Source: Streptomyces sp. SID13031 | GTDB taxonomy: Bacteria > Actinomycetota > Actinomycetes > Propionibacteriales > Kribbellaceae | Direction of reading: 5' to 3' | Assembly (NCBI RefSeq): GCF_010548305.1 | Contig: NZ_JAAGLV010000006.1 | Coordinates: 124,001-188,000, forward strand | DNA: 64,000 bases | Position numbers and translations under genes: made by a program | Shown here: positions 1 to 9,321 of the stretch, one piece after another | Layout: each line of letters opens with the position of its first letter | Numbering within the stretch: the first letter of the stretch is position 1 | Notes under the pieces: model-generated | Databases searched by the model: none | Seen by the model: the letters and a program-made list of their open reading frames with translations, nothing else | Told to the model about the DNA's origin: nothing

Positions 1-532
1 TCGGGATCGCGAACAGCGCGCCGGACTCGCGCACGCCGCGCAGGTTCAATGCCGTCAGGATCAGTACCAGCGCCACCGCGAGCGGGACTTCGTGCCCCTC
101 CAGGAACGGCAGCGCGGACTTCGCGTTCTGCACTCCGGAGGAGATCGACACCGCGACGGTCAGCACGTAGTCGACCATCAGCGCGCTGGCCACCGTCAGT
201 CCGGCGGTCGGGCCGATGTTCACGGTGGCGACCTCGTAGTCACCGCCGCCGGACGGGTATGCGTGCACGTTCTGCCGGTACGACGCGACCACGATCAGCA
301 TCACGAAGGCGACCAGCAGGCCGATCTTCCAGGAGAACGAGTAGGCCGCCAGACCGGCCAGCGAGAGGGTCAGGAAGATCTCGTCCGGCGCGTAGGCCAC
401 CGATGACAGAGCGTCACTGGCGAACACGGGGAGCGCGATCTTCTTCGGGAGCAGCGTCTCGCCGAGCTGCGTACTGCGCAGCTTGCGTCCGATGAGGATG
501 CGTTTGCCGATGTCGCCTAGAGCGGGAGTCAC
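1..532 (-). CDS. APC-superfamily permease (N-terminal part, cut by window edge)
   Basis: An open frame on the minus strand begins at a GTG (530-532) and runs off the left edge after about 177 codons. The translation begins VTPALGDIGKRILIGRK and continues into hydrophobic helices, with FASDALSSVAYAPDE and YPSGGGDYEVA near the first helices. These are typical of amino-acid/polyamine (APC) permeases. It is divergent from two TrkA-type genes, the same arrangement as Rv2690c-ceoB-ceoC in M. tuberculosis. That makes a link to cation or solute uptake plausible, but the substrate cannot be read. I see no clear Shine-Dalgarno site, so translation may start on a leaderless transcript. Confidence 0.85.
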   Translation of the reverse strand, partial: MTPALGDIGKRILIGRKLRSTQLGETLLPKKIALPVFASDALSSVAYAPDEIFLTLSLAGLAAYSFSWKIGLLVAFVMLIVVASYRQNVHAYPSGGGDYEVATVNIGPTAGLTVASALMVDYVLTVAVSISSGVQNAKSALPFLEGHEVPLAVALVLILTALNLRGVRESGALFAIP

Positions 533-627
533 ACCGGTGATGTTAGAGGCAGCACCGGTCCGGTGTAGCGTCTATCCCTGCCGAGACCGATGCCAGCGGC
601 CCCAGTGGGGCAAGGAGTGATCACGGA

Positions 628-1290
628 GTGCACGTCGTCATCATGGGCTGCGGCCGCGTCGGGTCGACGCTCGCCCGGACGCTGGAGAAACGCGGCCACA
701 CAGTCGCGATCATCGACCAGTCTGCCGACTCTTTCCGCCGGCTGAGCCCCAACTTCTCCGGTCGTACCGTGACCGGGATGGGCTTCGACCGCGATGTGCT
801 GACCGAGGCCGGGATCGAGGAGGCCGAGGCGTTCGCGGCGGTCTCCAACGGCGACAACTCCAACATCCTGGCCGCGCGCGTCGCCCGGGAGAACTTCGGT
901 GTCGGCAACGTCGTCGCCCGGATCTACGACCCGGGCCGGGCCGAGGTCTACCAGCGGCTCGGCATCCCCACCGTCGGCACGGTGAAGTGGACCGTCGATC
1001 AGATGATCAGGCGGTTGCTGCCGAGCGGTTCGGAGCCCGAGTGGCGCGATCCGTCCGGTACCGTCCGGCTGGCCGAGGTACACGTGAACTCCGGCTGGGT
1101 CGGCCGGCTCGCGATGGACATCGAGAAGGCCACCGGCGCGAAGGTCGCATTCCTGACCCGGCTCGGCGAGGGCGTGATGCCCAAACCGGACACGGTGATT
1201 CAGGAGGGTGACCTGGTGCATGTCGTCATGCTGGAGCGCGATGCCGCCGCGATCGAGTCCCAACTAGGCACCAAGCCCGAGGAGCTGTGA
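628..1290 (+). CDS. ceoB: TrkA-family K+ uptake regulatory protein (first of pair)
   Basis: 220 residues. The N-terminal Rossmann fold opens with the nucleotide-binding glycine motif MGCGRVGS, followed by the acidic strand end VAIIDQS (RCK_N domain). A RCK_C domain ends the protein (EGDLVHVVMLE). Proteins of this family bind NAD(H) or ATP and gate Trk/Ktr K+ channels on the cytoplasmic face. The GTG start has AAGGAG about 10 bases upstream. Its stop overlaps the start of the next TrkA gene, so the two are co-translated. No Trk/Ktr membrane subunit lies beside them; the divergent APC permease is the only transporter nearby. Confidence 0.9.
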   Translation: MHVVIMGCGRVGSTLARTLEKRGHTVAIIDQSADSFRRLSPNFSGRTVTGMGFDRDVLTEAGIEEAEAFAAVSNGDNSNILAARVARENFGVGNVVARIYDPGRAEVYQRLGIPTVGTVKWTVDQMIRRLLPSGSEPEWRDPSGTVRLAEVHVNSGWVGRLAMDIEKATGAKVAFLTRLGEGVMPKPDTVIQEGDLVHVVMLERDAAAIESQLGTKPEEL

Positions 1291-1958
1291 TGCGGGTAGC
1301 CATCGCCGGCGCGGGCAACGTCGGGCGATCGATCGCCGCTGAACTGCTGGAGAACGGCCACGAGGTCCTGCTGATCGACAAGGACCCACGGGCGATCAAG
1401 GCCGAATCCGTACCGCGCGCCGAGTGGCTGCTGGCGGACGCCTGCGAGCTGTCCTCCCTGGAGGAGGCGGCTCTGCAGCGCTGCCAGGTCGCGATCGCGA
1501 GCACCGGCGACGACAAGACCAACCTGGTCGTGTCGCTGCTGGCGAAGACGGAGTTCGGCGTGCCGCGGACCGTTGCCCGGGTCAACCACCCGCGCAACGA
1601 GTGGATGTTCAACGAGGCCTGGGGCGTGGACGTCTCGGTCTCGACCCCGCGCATCATGTCGGCACTCGTCGAGGAAGCGGTCTCGGTCGGTGACCTGGTC
1701 CGCCTGTTCACCTTCCGCCAGGGCAACGCCAACCTGGTCGAGCTGACCCTGCCCGAGGACTCCCCCATGATCGGCCTCCGCGTCGGCGACATCGACTGGC
1801 CGGTCGACACCGCCCTCGTCACGATCATCCGGGAAGGCCGCGTCCTGCGTCCGGATCCGGAAGGCACCCTCGAACTGAACGACGAACTCCTCTTCGTCGC
1901 AGCGGACGAGACCGAGGAACAACTCGAGAACATGCTCTCCCCGCACCACCGCAGGTAA
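1290..1958 (+). CDS. ceoC: TrkA-family K+ uptake regulatory protein (second of pair)
   Basis: About 222 residues from the ATG at 1290, which shares its A with the TGA of the preceding gene (TGATG). A GTG one codon upstream is an alternative start. It has the same RCK_N/RCK_C layout: glycine motif AGAGNVGRS, acidic strand end VLLIDKD, and C-terminal NDELLFVAADE. The tandem arrangement suggests the two proteins form a hetero-oligomeric gating ring, as inferred for other split TrkA proteins. A strong hairpin follows, so the two-gene operon ends here. Confidence 0.9.
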   Translation: MRVAIAGAGNVGRSIAAELLENGHEVLLIDKDPRAIKAESVPRAEWLLADACELSSLEEAALQRCQVAIASTGDDKTNLVVSLLAKTEFGVPRTVARVNHPRNEWMFNEAWGVDVSVSTPRIMSALVEEAVSVGDLVRLFTFRQGNANLVELTLPEDSPMIGLRVGDIDWPVDTALVTIIREGRVLRPDPEGTLELNDELLFVAADETEEQLENMLSPHHRR

Positions 1959-2006
1959 CCCAGACGGTCGGCTCGGGCCACTGAACCTTCAGCGCCAAGA
2001 AGTGAA

Positions 2007-2040
2007 GCTGCCGGGCGGAGCTGCTACTCCGCCCGGCAGC
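2007..2040. terminator. Bidirectional terminator hairpin between convergent genes
   Basis: A perfect 14-bp stem (2007-2020 with 2027-2040, GCTGCCGGGCGGAG) closes a 6-base loop. It sits between the end of the second TrkA gene and the stop of the convergent protease gene. There is no long T-run, as is common for high-GC actinobacterial terminators. Confidence 0.8.
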
Positions 2041-2047
2041 GGCCTGT

Positions 2048-5000
2048 CTACTTGAGCCCGAAGGCCCTGGTGATGGTTTGGTCGATCGCGGCGCCCTGGC
2101 CGTCCTCCGCGTGCGTGCGGAGGCTGACGAAGGCGGCGTTGCGCGGTCCGTCGAGGCGGGTGGTCCAACCCTCGGCGGTACTACGAAGTGCTGCCCGCTG
2201 CCACGTCTTGCCATCGTCGTACGAGATGTCGAGCGAAGGCGTGCGCAGCCCGGCCGCCGTGGAGCTGACCGACCACTTGGGCGAGATGGTCAGGTCGTCA
2301 TGCCGGCCGGCGCGTCCAGTCGTGTCAACGTTGATCGCATAGTCAACCTGGATCAATGACACCGGCGACGCGTCAACAGTGGACGCGGAGTTGAAGCTCC
2401 ACTCGGTCCGCGTCGCGGTCGAGTACGGGCTCGGGTACTCGCCCCGAGTGTTGTCGACGACGAGCCGGTACGGGCGGGCTTCCGCCTTGAGTCCCGACAC
2501 GCTGAGCTGGTCGCGATCGGCCTCGGCGACCAGCGTCGAGCCCTGGTACAGGCTCAGCTTCTGGGTGAGGTCGAAGTTGCCGAACGCTGTGCCGATGTGG
2601 TTTCCGCCGCCGTCGCTCCAGCCGGGCGCGACCATTGCGAGCCCGTCGTTCAGCCGCACCGGCGAGAGCGCCATGCTCAGCCGCGGCCGCTGGATCGGGC
2701 CGAACCACCGCACATCGGTCCGACTCCCGGCCTGGTACGTCGTCCACTCCGGCTCGGCTTGTTGCGTCTCGCGCAGGATCTCGGCCTTCGCCTGATAGGG
2801 CACGCCGGCCATCACGTAGTCCGCGCGCTCGGCCACGAGCGGCATCCCGGTCGTGTTCATCGCCGACTCCCAGTCGACGTTCCAGACGTCGAAGCGGTTC
2901 TCGATCCCCGTGCCCTGCCGGAAGTTCCGGTAGGAGACGTTGAGCCGCGCGAGGTCACCCGTCCGCGCCCGGTACGACGGGTCGGCCGGCAGGTGATCCC
3001 AGAACTGCGACAAGTCGTAGGTGTACTCCAGCGTCGGGTTCGAGTTGACCGTGAGGCTGCCTCGACCGTGCTCCACCTGGGTGATCAGCGCCTCGCCCTC
3101 GTCATGCGTGAGGGTCGCGATCGTGATCGGCGCCGGCTTCGTCCAGTAGATCGAGTCGACCCAAGGCGCCAGCTTGCCCACGCCGTCGTTGACCACGACG
3201 AGGAGTTTCGCGCCCGCCGCCGCGGCGGCATCGGCCTGCTCCTCCAGCGTTCCGTCGTTCCGTACGACGACCGCCTTGCCCCGCTGGTCCTTCGCGTCGG
3301 CGAGTACAGCCTCGAGCTGGTGCTTACCCTTCGACAGCGGCGTGGCACCCCGGCGTACCAGGAGGTCTTCGTAGGTCTGGGTCGACGAGCTGATCGTCAA
3401 CGCAGGCTGCTCCAACCGCCACCGGGCGCCGGTCGTGAACGTCCCGCTGGTCGCCTTGCCCGTGGGCAGCTCCCAAACGCTGTCGTAGCTGGCATCCGGC
3501 CAGCGCGACGACCCCACCGAGAAGACGTCTCGCCCGAAGTCCCGATAGTTGTTCACCCTTACTTCGCCGAGCGTGGTCGCCTGCGGAGACGCCACCTTGA
3601 GCTGCCGCGCCTTGCGGGCGTCGTACGTCACCGTGCGGTCCTTGTCGAGGTGGATGTCGAGCAGGGTCAGTACTGCGAGCCCGCGCGACGACGGGCCGTT
3701 GACGCCCTCCACATCGGTGGTCAGCCAGGTGGTGTAGTCGCCAGGCGGCAGGCGGAGTGAAGTACCGCCCTCCTCGACGATGAACTGTCCATAGCTGGTA
3801 CCGCCGATCAGGATCGCGTCGCCACTGAGCGGGCGGCCGCTGCGGTCCTTGGCGTTCAAGGTGAGCTCGTAGCGCTCGCCTTCACGGCCGATGCCGATCA
3901 TAGTGCTGAGCTGGGCGCCGTCGGCCTTCTTCGCGATCAACTGGCCGGACAGTTGCCGGTCGACCGGCGCGACGTCCACCTTCGCCGTCAGGGTGACGGT
4001 AGCGGTCCCGTGCGCAGGCACTGTGACCGTCGGGGTCGAGAGCGTGAATAGACCAGCCGGCGCGTCCGCGACCTGCGTGGTCAGGTTGAGCACGACGGGC
4101 GCGTCACCGGTGTTGGTGTAGGTCACGTCGTGATCCACAACCTTGCCGGGGGCAACCGGCCAGTCGTAGTGGCCGGAGTATGCGCTCGACGTGGCGAAGA
4201 CGGTCGCCTTGCTCGTCGCGGCAATGTCCAGCCGCCCATTGCCACCCTGGTAAGGGTTGTAGGCGGGCGTCGGCTTCGCGGTGCTGACGATCGCGCTCTT
4301 GAGCTGCTGCCCAGTCCAGTCCGGGTGCTGCGCGGCGAGCAGCGCGACCGCTCCGGCGACGTGTGGTGTCGCCATCGAGGTACCGCTCATCAGCTGGTAC
4401 GAACCGCTGCCTCCCGCCGCGTACTGCGAACGGGCGGCGAGGATGTCGACGCCGGGCGCGGTGATGTCCGGCTTGAGCCCGCCGTCGGCGACCCGCGGGC
4501 CCCAGCTCGAGAAGTCGGCGAGCTTGTCGGCACCGTCGACCGCGCCGACGGTCAGTGCCGCCTCAGCGATCCCCGGCGCGGTGGCGGTGTAGTAACCCGG
4601 GCCATAGTTGCCCGCGGCAACAGTGAAGAGGGCGCCGGTCTCGGCGGAGAGCTCGTTGAGCGACTGGCTGATCGGATCGGTACCGTCGGTCGGCCCGCCA
4701 CCGAGGCTCATGCTGACGACCTTGGCGTGCTGGTCGCGAGCGGCCCACTCCATCCCGGCGATGATCCAGGACTCCTGGCCACTCCCCTCGTTGTCGAGCA
4801 CCTTGCCGACGTGCAGCCGGGCGCCCGGCGCGACGCCCCGTTCCTTGCCGTCCGAGGCGTCCCCGGTACCGGCGATGGTCGACGCGACGTGGGTGCCGTG
4901 GCCTTGCCGGTCGGTCACGTCGAGGCCGGGCACGAAGCTGGTCGAGGCGGCCACCCGGTCGTCGAGGTCGGGGTGCTCGAGATCGATGCCGGTGTCCAGT

Positions 5001-5701
5001 ACCGCGACATCGACGCCTTCGCCGGTGTTGCCGCCACGCCAGACTTCAGGCGCGCCGATCTGCGCAGTACTGTCTGCCAGGTCGGCCTTGAACTTGCCGT
5101 CCAGCCAGACCTTCTTGATGCCGGCCGCGAATGCTGCCTTCGATCGTGCCGTGCTGCCCGCGGTCAGCGAGCGCCAGAAGTCAGCGGGCCGGTCGGCGGT
5201 CAGCGCGGCGCCCTGGATGCTGCTGAGCGTGCTCTGCTTGCGGGCACCGGCCGGGACAGCCTGCGTGCGCGCCTTCGCCGCGGCATCGGTGTAGGTCACG
5301 ATCAGCGGAAGCCCGCCGTCGTCGTACCCGTCGGCCAGCAGTCTGGTGACGTTGAACAGATCCTCGTCGAGCAACTTCGCCGCGAGGAAGCGGGCGGCGG
5401 ATCGGGGGTAGACATAAGTGTCCTTCCCGTTGACCCGCACGTCATGGTCGACGAGCCGGCCATCCGGCGCGGTGACGAGATAGTTCTTCTTCCCGTCGGC
5501 CCCGGTGGTCACCTTGACCAGGTCCCCAGTGACCAAGGTGACGGACTTCGCAGCCTGCCCGGCCACCGGTACGACGTACGCGGCGGCTGGAGTGGTGGGT
5601 GGTGACGCGGCGGCGATGCCACCGGTCAGGGAGGTGGCAGCGGCCAGCACCGCTACCGAAAGGACCGGCAGTCTTCGACCGCGGCCAGGGCGTGGAGTCA
5701 C
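2048..5701 (-). CDS. Secreted S8 family (subtilisin-like) serine protease, large
   Basis: 1217 residues from a GTG start with GAGG six bases upstream. A Sec signal peptide is visible (basic start, then VLSVAVLAAATSLTGG, and alanine-rich processing sites near residue 32). A prodomain of roughly 200 residues follows. The catalytic triad of clan SB is intact: Asp236 in VLDTGID, His268 in GHGTHVAS and Ser442 in SGTSMATPHVAGA, with the oxyanion region TVAAGNYGPG. About 700 residues of beta-rich C-terminal sequence follow, including a PA-like stretch (GKAVVVRNDGT... AKLLVVVNDG). It is probably an extracellular protease for nutrient acquisition. It stands alone, with terminator-like or operator-like repeats on both sides. 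Confidence 0.9.
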   Translation of the reverse strand: MTPRPGRGRRLPVLSVAVLAAATSLTGGIAAASPPTTPAAAYVVPVAGQAAKSVTLVTGDLVKVTTGADGKKNYLVTAPDGRLVDHDVRVNGKDTYVYPRSAARFLAAKLLDEDLFNVTRLLADGYDDGGLPLIVTYTDAAAKARTQAVPAGARKQSTLSSIQGAALTADRPADFWRSLTAGSTARSKAAFAAGIKKVWLDGKFKADLADSTAQIGAPEVWRGGNTGEGVDVAVLDTGIDLEHPDLDDRVAASTSFVPGLDVTDRQGHGTHVASTIAGTGDASDGKERGVAPGARLHVGKVLDNEGSGQESWIIAGMEWAARDQHAKVVSMSLGGGPTDGTDPISQSLNELSAETGALFTVAAGNYGPGYYTATAPGIAEAALTVGAVDGADKLADFSSWGPRVADGGLKPDITAPGVDILAARSQYAAGGSGSYQLMSGTSMATPHVAGAVALLAAQHPDWTGQQLKSAIVSTAKPTPAYNPYQGGNGRLDIAATSKATVFATSSAYSGHYDWPVAPGKVVDHDVTYTNTGDAPVVLNLTTQVADAPAGLFTLSTPTVTVPAHGTATVTLTAKVDVAPVDRQLSGQLIAKKADGAQLSTMIGIGREGERYELTLNAKDRSGRPLSGDAILIGGTSYGQFIVEEGGTSLRLPPGDYTTWLTTDVEGVNGPSSRGLAVLTLLDIHLDKDRTVTYDARKARQLKVASPQATTLGEVRVNNYRDFGRDVFSVGSSRWPDASYDSVWELPTGKATSGTFTTGARWRLEQPALTISSSTQTYEDLLVRRGATPLSKGKHQLEAVLADAKDQRGKAVVVRNDGTLEEQADAAAAAGAKLLVVVNDGVGKLAPWVDSIYWTKPAPITIATLTHDEGEALITQVEHGRGSLTVNSNPTLEYTYDLSQFWDHLPADPSYRARTGDLARLNVSYRNFRQGTGIENRFDVWNVDWESAMNTTGMPLVAERADYVMAGVPYQAKAEILRETQQAEPEWTTYQAGSRTDVRWFGPIQRPRLSMALSPVRLNDGLAMVAPGWSDGGGNHIGTAFGNFDLTQKLSLYQGSTLVAEADRDQLSVSGLKAEARPYRLVVDNTRGEYPSPYSTATRTEWSFNSASTVDASPVSLIQVDYAINVDTTGRAGRHDDLTISPKWSVSSTAAGLRTPSLDISYDDGKTWQRAALRSTAEGWTTRLDGPRNAAFVSLRTHAEDGQGAAIDQTITRAFGLK

Positions 5702-5792
5702 AGATGCCTCACAGAGGGTCTACGAACAAGTCGCCAGATCGTAGGCCCGCGAATCCACCCGGGTTAACCGATTCAGTTGGCCACAACCCGCC

Positions 5793-5810
5793 GTGTCACG
5801 TTTGCGACAC
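5793..5810. promoter_or_regulatory. Inverted repeat upstream of the protease gene
   Basis: GTGTC (5793-5797) and GACAC (5806-5810) form a perfect 5-8-5 inverted repeat about 92 bp upstream of the protease start, in the 191-bp gap before the next gene. A GGTTAACC palindrome lies nearby at 5762-5769. It could be an operator for the protease promoter. The regulator is unknown, and a chance repeat cannot be excluded. Confidence 0.3.
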
Positions 5811-5843
5811 CCCGGAAAGTAAGTGCGGCGGCCAGTGCCGCGA

Positions 5844-5880
5844 AAGGACCCTCACCAGATCGCTCCCGGTGAGGGCCCTT
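5844..5880 (-). terminator. Terminator hairpin after the methionine synthase-like gene
   Basis: A 13-bp stem with one mismatch (AAGGACCCTCACC at 5844-5856 with 5868-5880) and an 11-base loop lies 12 bases after the stop of the minus-strand gene. On the minus strand it is followed by TTT. Confidence 0.7.
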
Positions 5881-5892
5881 GCGGAAGGTCGA

Positions 5893-6954
5893 TCAGCCCA
5901 GGGCGTCCGCGGCCAGGCGGGTTCCTTCGACGCGGGCGGCGATCTTGGCGAAGGCGATGTCACGCGAGGTCGACGTGTCGTCGGCGAACGGCGAGAAGCC
6001 ACAGTCGTCGCAGGTGCCGAGCCGGTCGGCGGGCAGGTACTCGGCAGCCAGCAGCACCCGGTCCCGGACTTCCTCGGCGGTCTCGACGCGCGGGTCGATC
6101 GGGTCGATCACCCCGACGAAGACCCGCTGATCCGGCCGGGAGTACTCCGCGATCGTCGCCAGCGCCTTGCGCGGCTCGGCCTCACTGGCGAGCTGCACGT
6201 AGAACCGGCCGGCGTGCAGTTCGAACAGGGTCGGCAGCAGTCCCGCGTAGTCGACGTCGAGGCTGTGCACCGAGTCCTGGTCGCCACCGGGGCACGTGTG
6301 CACCCCGATCTTGGTTCGCTCCTCGTCCGAGAACCGGTCGAGGACCCTGTTGTTCAGCTCCACGAAGGACTTCAGCAGCCCGCCGGACGGGTCGAGCTTC
6401 AGCGACAGCCGGCCCTCGGTGAAGTCGAGCTGCACGCTGTCGGCGCCGGCGTCCAGGCTCCGGCGGATGTCGGCCTCGGCCGCGTCCACGAGGTCGGCCA
6501 GGAACTGCTCCTGGGAGTATCCGTCGATCCCGTCACCGGGGTAGATCAGCCCGACGGCCGACGCGGCGATGACCGCCTGCTTGACCGGCAAAGCGGTGAG
6601 CTGCTTCGCGCGGCGGAGGTACTCATCGGCGTGAACCGCGTACCGGAACGGGCCGGCCGTGAGCCGCGGCAGCTGCCGGGTGTGCCCGTCCGCGAAGGGG
6701 ATGACCACGCCGTCCGCGGCGAGGTCGGTCAGCCCGGCCAGCGGGTAGGTGGCGAAGCTCGGCTTGGTCTGTTCGCCGTCGGTGAGCACCGGCGAGCCGG
6801 TCTCCTCGAACCTGCTGATCGTGTCGGTGAGGGCCTGGTCCTGCAGTTCGGTGAGCCGGTCGGTGTCGATCTCGCCGGCGGCGTGGGCCACCATGCCTGC
6901 GATGAGGTAGTCCGGACGGGGAATGCTGCCGATCGGTTCGGTGGGAATGGTCAT
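5893..6954 (-). CDS. Cobalamin-independent methionine synthase-like protein (MetE C-domain only)
   Basis: 353 residues from the ATG at 6954, which has GGAGG at normal spacing; the longer upstream frame lacks such a site. The protein matches the catalytic half of MetE, without the N-terminal duplicated domain. Zinc-ligand candidates are His219 and Cys221 (VHTCPGGD) and a late cysteine in GTCDDCGF (Cys315/Cys318). The N-terminus has IGSIPRPDYL, typical of this family. Short core-MetE proteins can methylate homocysteine with donors other than folate, or act on unrelated thiols. Which reaction this one catalyses cannot be read from sequence. No methionine-pathway gene is adjacent. Confidence 0.75.
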   Translation of the reverse strand: MTIPTEPIGSIPRPDYLIAGMVAHAAGEIDTDRLTELQDQALTDTISRFEETGSPVLTDGEQTKPSFATYPLAGLTDLAADGVVIPFADGHTRQLPRLTAGPFRYAVHADEYLRRAKQLTALPVKQAVIAASAVGLIYPGDGIDGYSQEQFLADLVDAAEADIRRSLDAGADSVQLDFTEGRLSLKLDPSGGLLKSFVELNNRVLDRFSDEERTKIGVHTCPGGDQDSVHSLDVDYAGLLPTLFELHAGRFYVQLASEAEPRKALATIAEYSRPDQRVFVGVIDPIDPRVETAEEVRDRVLLAAEYLPADRLGTCDDCGFSPFADDTSTSRDIAFAKIAARVEGTRLAADALG

Positions 6955-7042
6955 CCCTTGCTCCTCCAGCGTTTTTCCACAGTCAGCGGCACGGCGGAAG
7001 GCGCGGCCGCGGCGGTCACGGCCAGTATCCATGCGGCCCGGG

Positions 7043-8305
7043 TCAGTCACCACCTCCGAGCGTGCTCACTTTTTCGCCGCCGTACGGCGCATCGGGGAGG
7101 CCCAGGTTGCGCCAGACGAAGCGCGGGATGCGGGCCAGGAAGCCGCCGAGGATCAGGGAGTTGTGGGCGATTACCTGATGGCTGTGCTCGCCTGGTTCGA
7201 ACCAGGCCCAGTCGTCGACGATCTTGAAGGCCGCCGGCGGGTTGGCCATCAGGTATTCCATCTGGCGCGGGTGGATCACGTCGTACGCGAACTTGGTGTC
7301 GTCCGCGCGAACCTTGAACGCGTCGTTGAACGCGCCACTCTCGAAGCTGATGCCGTGGCCGAATCCGCGCTGCCCGACCTGCAGCGACGGCATCCGGGTC
7401 GGCAACTGGAATCCGAGGATCGACTCGCTGTGGTTCTCGACCACCCGCCGGGTCTGGCTGCGACCCTCGCTGTCGGTGTAGGTCTCGGTGCGCGTCGTCT
7501 TCCACTCGTGGGTGAAGGCGACGAACGGCGGGCCGTCCCCATCGCGACCGCGGATGACGTCGCTGGTGCTGTGATCGTGGCCGGACCTGGTCACCGGCAT
7601 GGTCTGCAGCAGGCTGTCGTCGACGCCGATCCAGTGCCAGTCCGGGTGGTGGTAGAAGGACAGCCGCGGCGGCTGCTCCGGTTGGATCCAGCGGTCCAGC
7701 GGGGTCGCGTCGATCGCCGCGGCGATGGCGGCGAGCTGCTCCAGCCATTGGGCCATCAGCTCGGCGTCCTTGCGCGGCGGGTCCAGCACCACCAGCTGGT
7801 CACCGTCGATGCCGAGGCTCAGGTTCAGCGGTCCGGCGCCCAGCCGCTCGCACACTTGCGGGCTCAGGACCTCCGCGGCGTACGCCGGGTCGAGCGCGCC
7901 GATCTGCCAACCCTGACCGAGTTGCGCGGGCACCGGCACCTTCGTCGCTTCGACGCCGTACCGGGGCCGCGCCTGACCGCCGAAGACCCACAGCTCAGGG
8001 AGCCGGCGGGACAGCGTGACCATCCCGACCCAGCCCGACCACTGCTCGGACTTGTACTCGATCACCTGGAACGGCCGGCCCGAGCTGGTCGAGCCGGTGA
8101 TCTGGTCATCCGGATCCCGGCGGAAGCCGAGCCCGAACGGCGGGCTGGCGAGTCTCGCCACGGTGTCGAACGTGGGGCTGCCGTTGAACGTCCACCCGCG
8201 ATCCGTCAACGACTTGATGTACCGCCCACGCCGCACGACCAAGAAAAGACCGATGGCGACACCGATACCGGCGATCACCAGGATGATCACAGCGGTCTGA
8301 TTCAC
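7043..8305 (-). CDS. Hypothetical protein with one N-terminal membrane helix
   Basis: 420 residues from a GTG start preceded by GGGGGAG. One N-terminal transmembrane helix (VIILVIAGIGVAIGLFLVV, about residues 5-23) is followed by basic residues and a large soluble domain. This suggests a membrane-anchored protein with a cytoplasmic globular part. The soluble part contains GWTFNGSPTFD and a histidine- and tryptophan-rich stretch (SFYHHPDWHWIGVDD). I do not recognise a catalytic motif or family. It is transcribed in the same direction as the MetE-like gene, 88 bp upstream of it. Confidence 0.75.
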   Translation of the reverse strand: MNQTAVIILVIAGIGVAIGLFLVVRRGRYIKSLTDRGWTFNGSPTFDTVARLASPPFGLGFRRDPDDQITGSTSSGRPFQVIEYKSEQWSGWVGMVTLSRRLPELWVFGGQARPRYGVEATKVPVPAQLGQGWQIGALDPAYAAEVLSPQVCERLGAGPLNLSLGIDGDQLVVLDPPRKDAELMAQWLEQLAAIAAAIDATPLDRWIQPEQPPRLSFYHHPDWHWIGVDDSLLQTMPVTRSGHDHSTSDVIRGRDGDGPPFVAFTHEWKTTRTETYTDSEGRSQTRRVVENHSESILGFQLPTRMPSLQVGQRGFGHGISFESGAFNDAFKVRADDTKFAYDVIHPRQMEYLMANPPAAFKIVDDWAWFEPGEHSHQVIAHNSLILGGFLARIPRFVWRNLGLPDAPYGGEKVSTLGGGD

Positions 8306-8351
8306 GTACTCCCCCTTGGTTCGCGGCCTGCCCGCGGGGCTCGATTGTTCC

Positions 8352-9272
8352 CTATGACGCGGGTGACCCCGGGGTGAGTTCCGTCAGCATCGCCTGGATC
8401 GCCGGGCTGGCGTCAGCGCTCCGCCGCCAAGCAGCCTGTACTTCGCGCGTCGGCCGGCGCGCGAGTTGCCGCGAGACGAGTCCGTCACCCAAGGGCGGGC
8501 GAGCAAGGCGCGGGAGCAGCGCGATCACGTCGCCCGCGGCCACCAAGGCGAGTTGAGTGGCGAAGTCGTCGACCAGATGGCGAATTGCCACCGCCTCACC
8601 GCTCCGGTCTTCGGGCACCTCGGCCAGCAGTCGCCGGAACCCTTGGTGACAGACCGTGCCGGGCGGGCTGGTCACCCACGCCCGGCCGGCGAGATCCGCG
8701 GCGGCCAGCGGTTCGTCGAGGCGCGCCAGTGGATGCGTGCTGCTCATGACGACGTCGCCGACATCGGTGTGCACGCGGCGTTGGGTCAGGGACGGCGGAA
8801 GCGGAGCAGGCAGCCCATCCGCGTCGTGGACGAGCGCGAGGTCCGCAGTACCGGCGTCGACGCTGTGAAGTGCTTGGTCCGGATCCTGCTCGGTGATCTG
8901 CACGACCAGGTCGGGACAGCTCGTCGCCAGCCGGCCCAAGGTCGGCGCGACCAGTCCGCGGATGGCGGTCGAGAAGGCGACGACACGCAGTACGCCGCGT
9001 GGAGCGCCCTGCGAGACCGACTGGGCCGCTTCGGCGCAGCGCTCCAGCGCCTGGAACACCTCCGGCGCCGAGTCGACGATGGCCTGCCCGGCCGGCGTGA
9101 GCACGACTCCACGTCCAGCCGGCGCAAGTACCGGTACTCCTACCTGGCGCTCCAGCCGCTTGAGCTGCTGCGACACCGCCGAGGCCGTGAACCCGAGCTC
9201 CTCGGCCGCCCGCGCCAACGTCCCAAGAGCAGCCACCGACCGCAACGCTCGCAATGCACCGACCTCAATCAT
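8352..9272 (-). CDS. LysR-family transcriptional regulator
   Basis: 306 residues. The N-terminal winged helix is typical (LRSVAALGTLARAAEELGFTASAVSQQLKRLE), followed by a type-2 periplasmic-binding-like effector domain. It is divergent from the DapA-like gene with only 49 bp between the two starts, so it most likely controls that gene and itself. The effector is unknown. The short intergenic region must hold both promoters. A weak CAGGT/ACCTG repeat is present there, but I would not call it an operator. Confidence 0.9.
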   Translation of the reverse strand: MIEVGALRALRSVAALGTLARAAEELGFTASAVSQQLKRLERQVGVPVLAPAGRGVVLTPAGQAIVDSAPEVFQALERCAEAAQSVSQGAPRGVLRVVAFSTAIRGLVAPTLGRLATSCPDLVVQITEQDPDQALHSVDAGTADLALVHDADGLPAPLPPSLTQRRVHTDVGDVVMSSTHPLARLDEPLAAADLAGRAWVTSPPGTVCHQGFRRLLAEVPEDRSGEAVAIRHLVDDFATQLALVAAGDVIALLPRLARPPLGDGLVSRQLARRPTREVQAAWRRSADASPAIQAMLTELTPGSPAS

Positions 9273-9321
9273 GCAGTCAGGCTAAGCAATACCAGGTAAA
9301 AACCATCGCTGGACCTGACCT

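Noticed and set aside
4130..5605. Long open frame on the plus strand (491 codons) across the protease gene
   Set aside because: It is antisense to the protease, which has a signal peptide and intact triad. The translation is arginine-rich and without domains, as expected for shadow frames in high-GC DNA.
5599..7227. Plus-strand open frame of 542 codons
   Set aside because: It crosses the MetE-like gene and two intergenic regions in antisense, with arginine-rich composition and no recognisable domain.
9273..9321. CAGGT...ACCTG repeat between the LysR and DapA-like genes as an operator
   Set aside because: Only 5-bp arms with a 14-base spacer; too weak to distinguish from chance.
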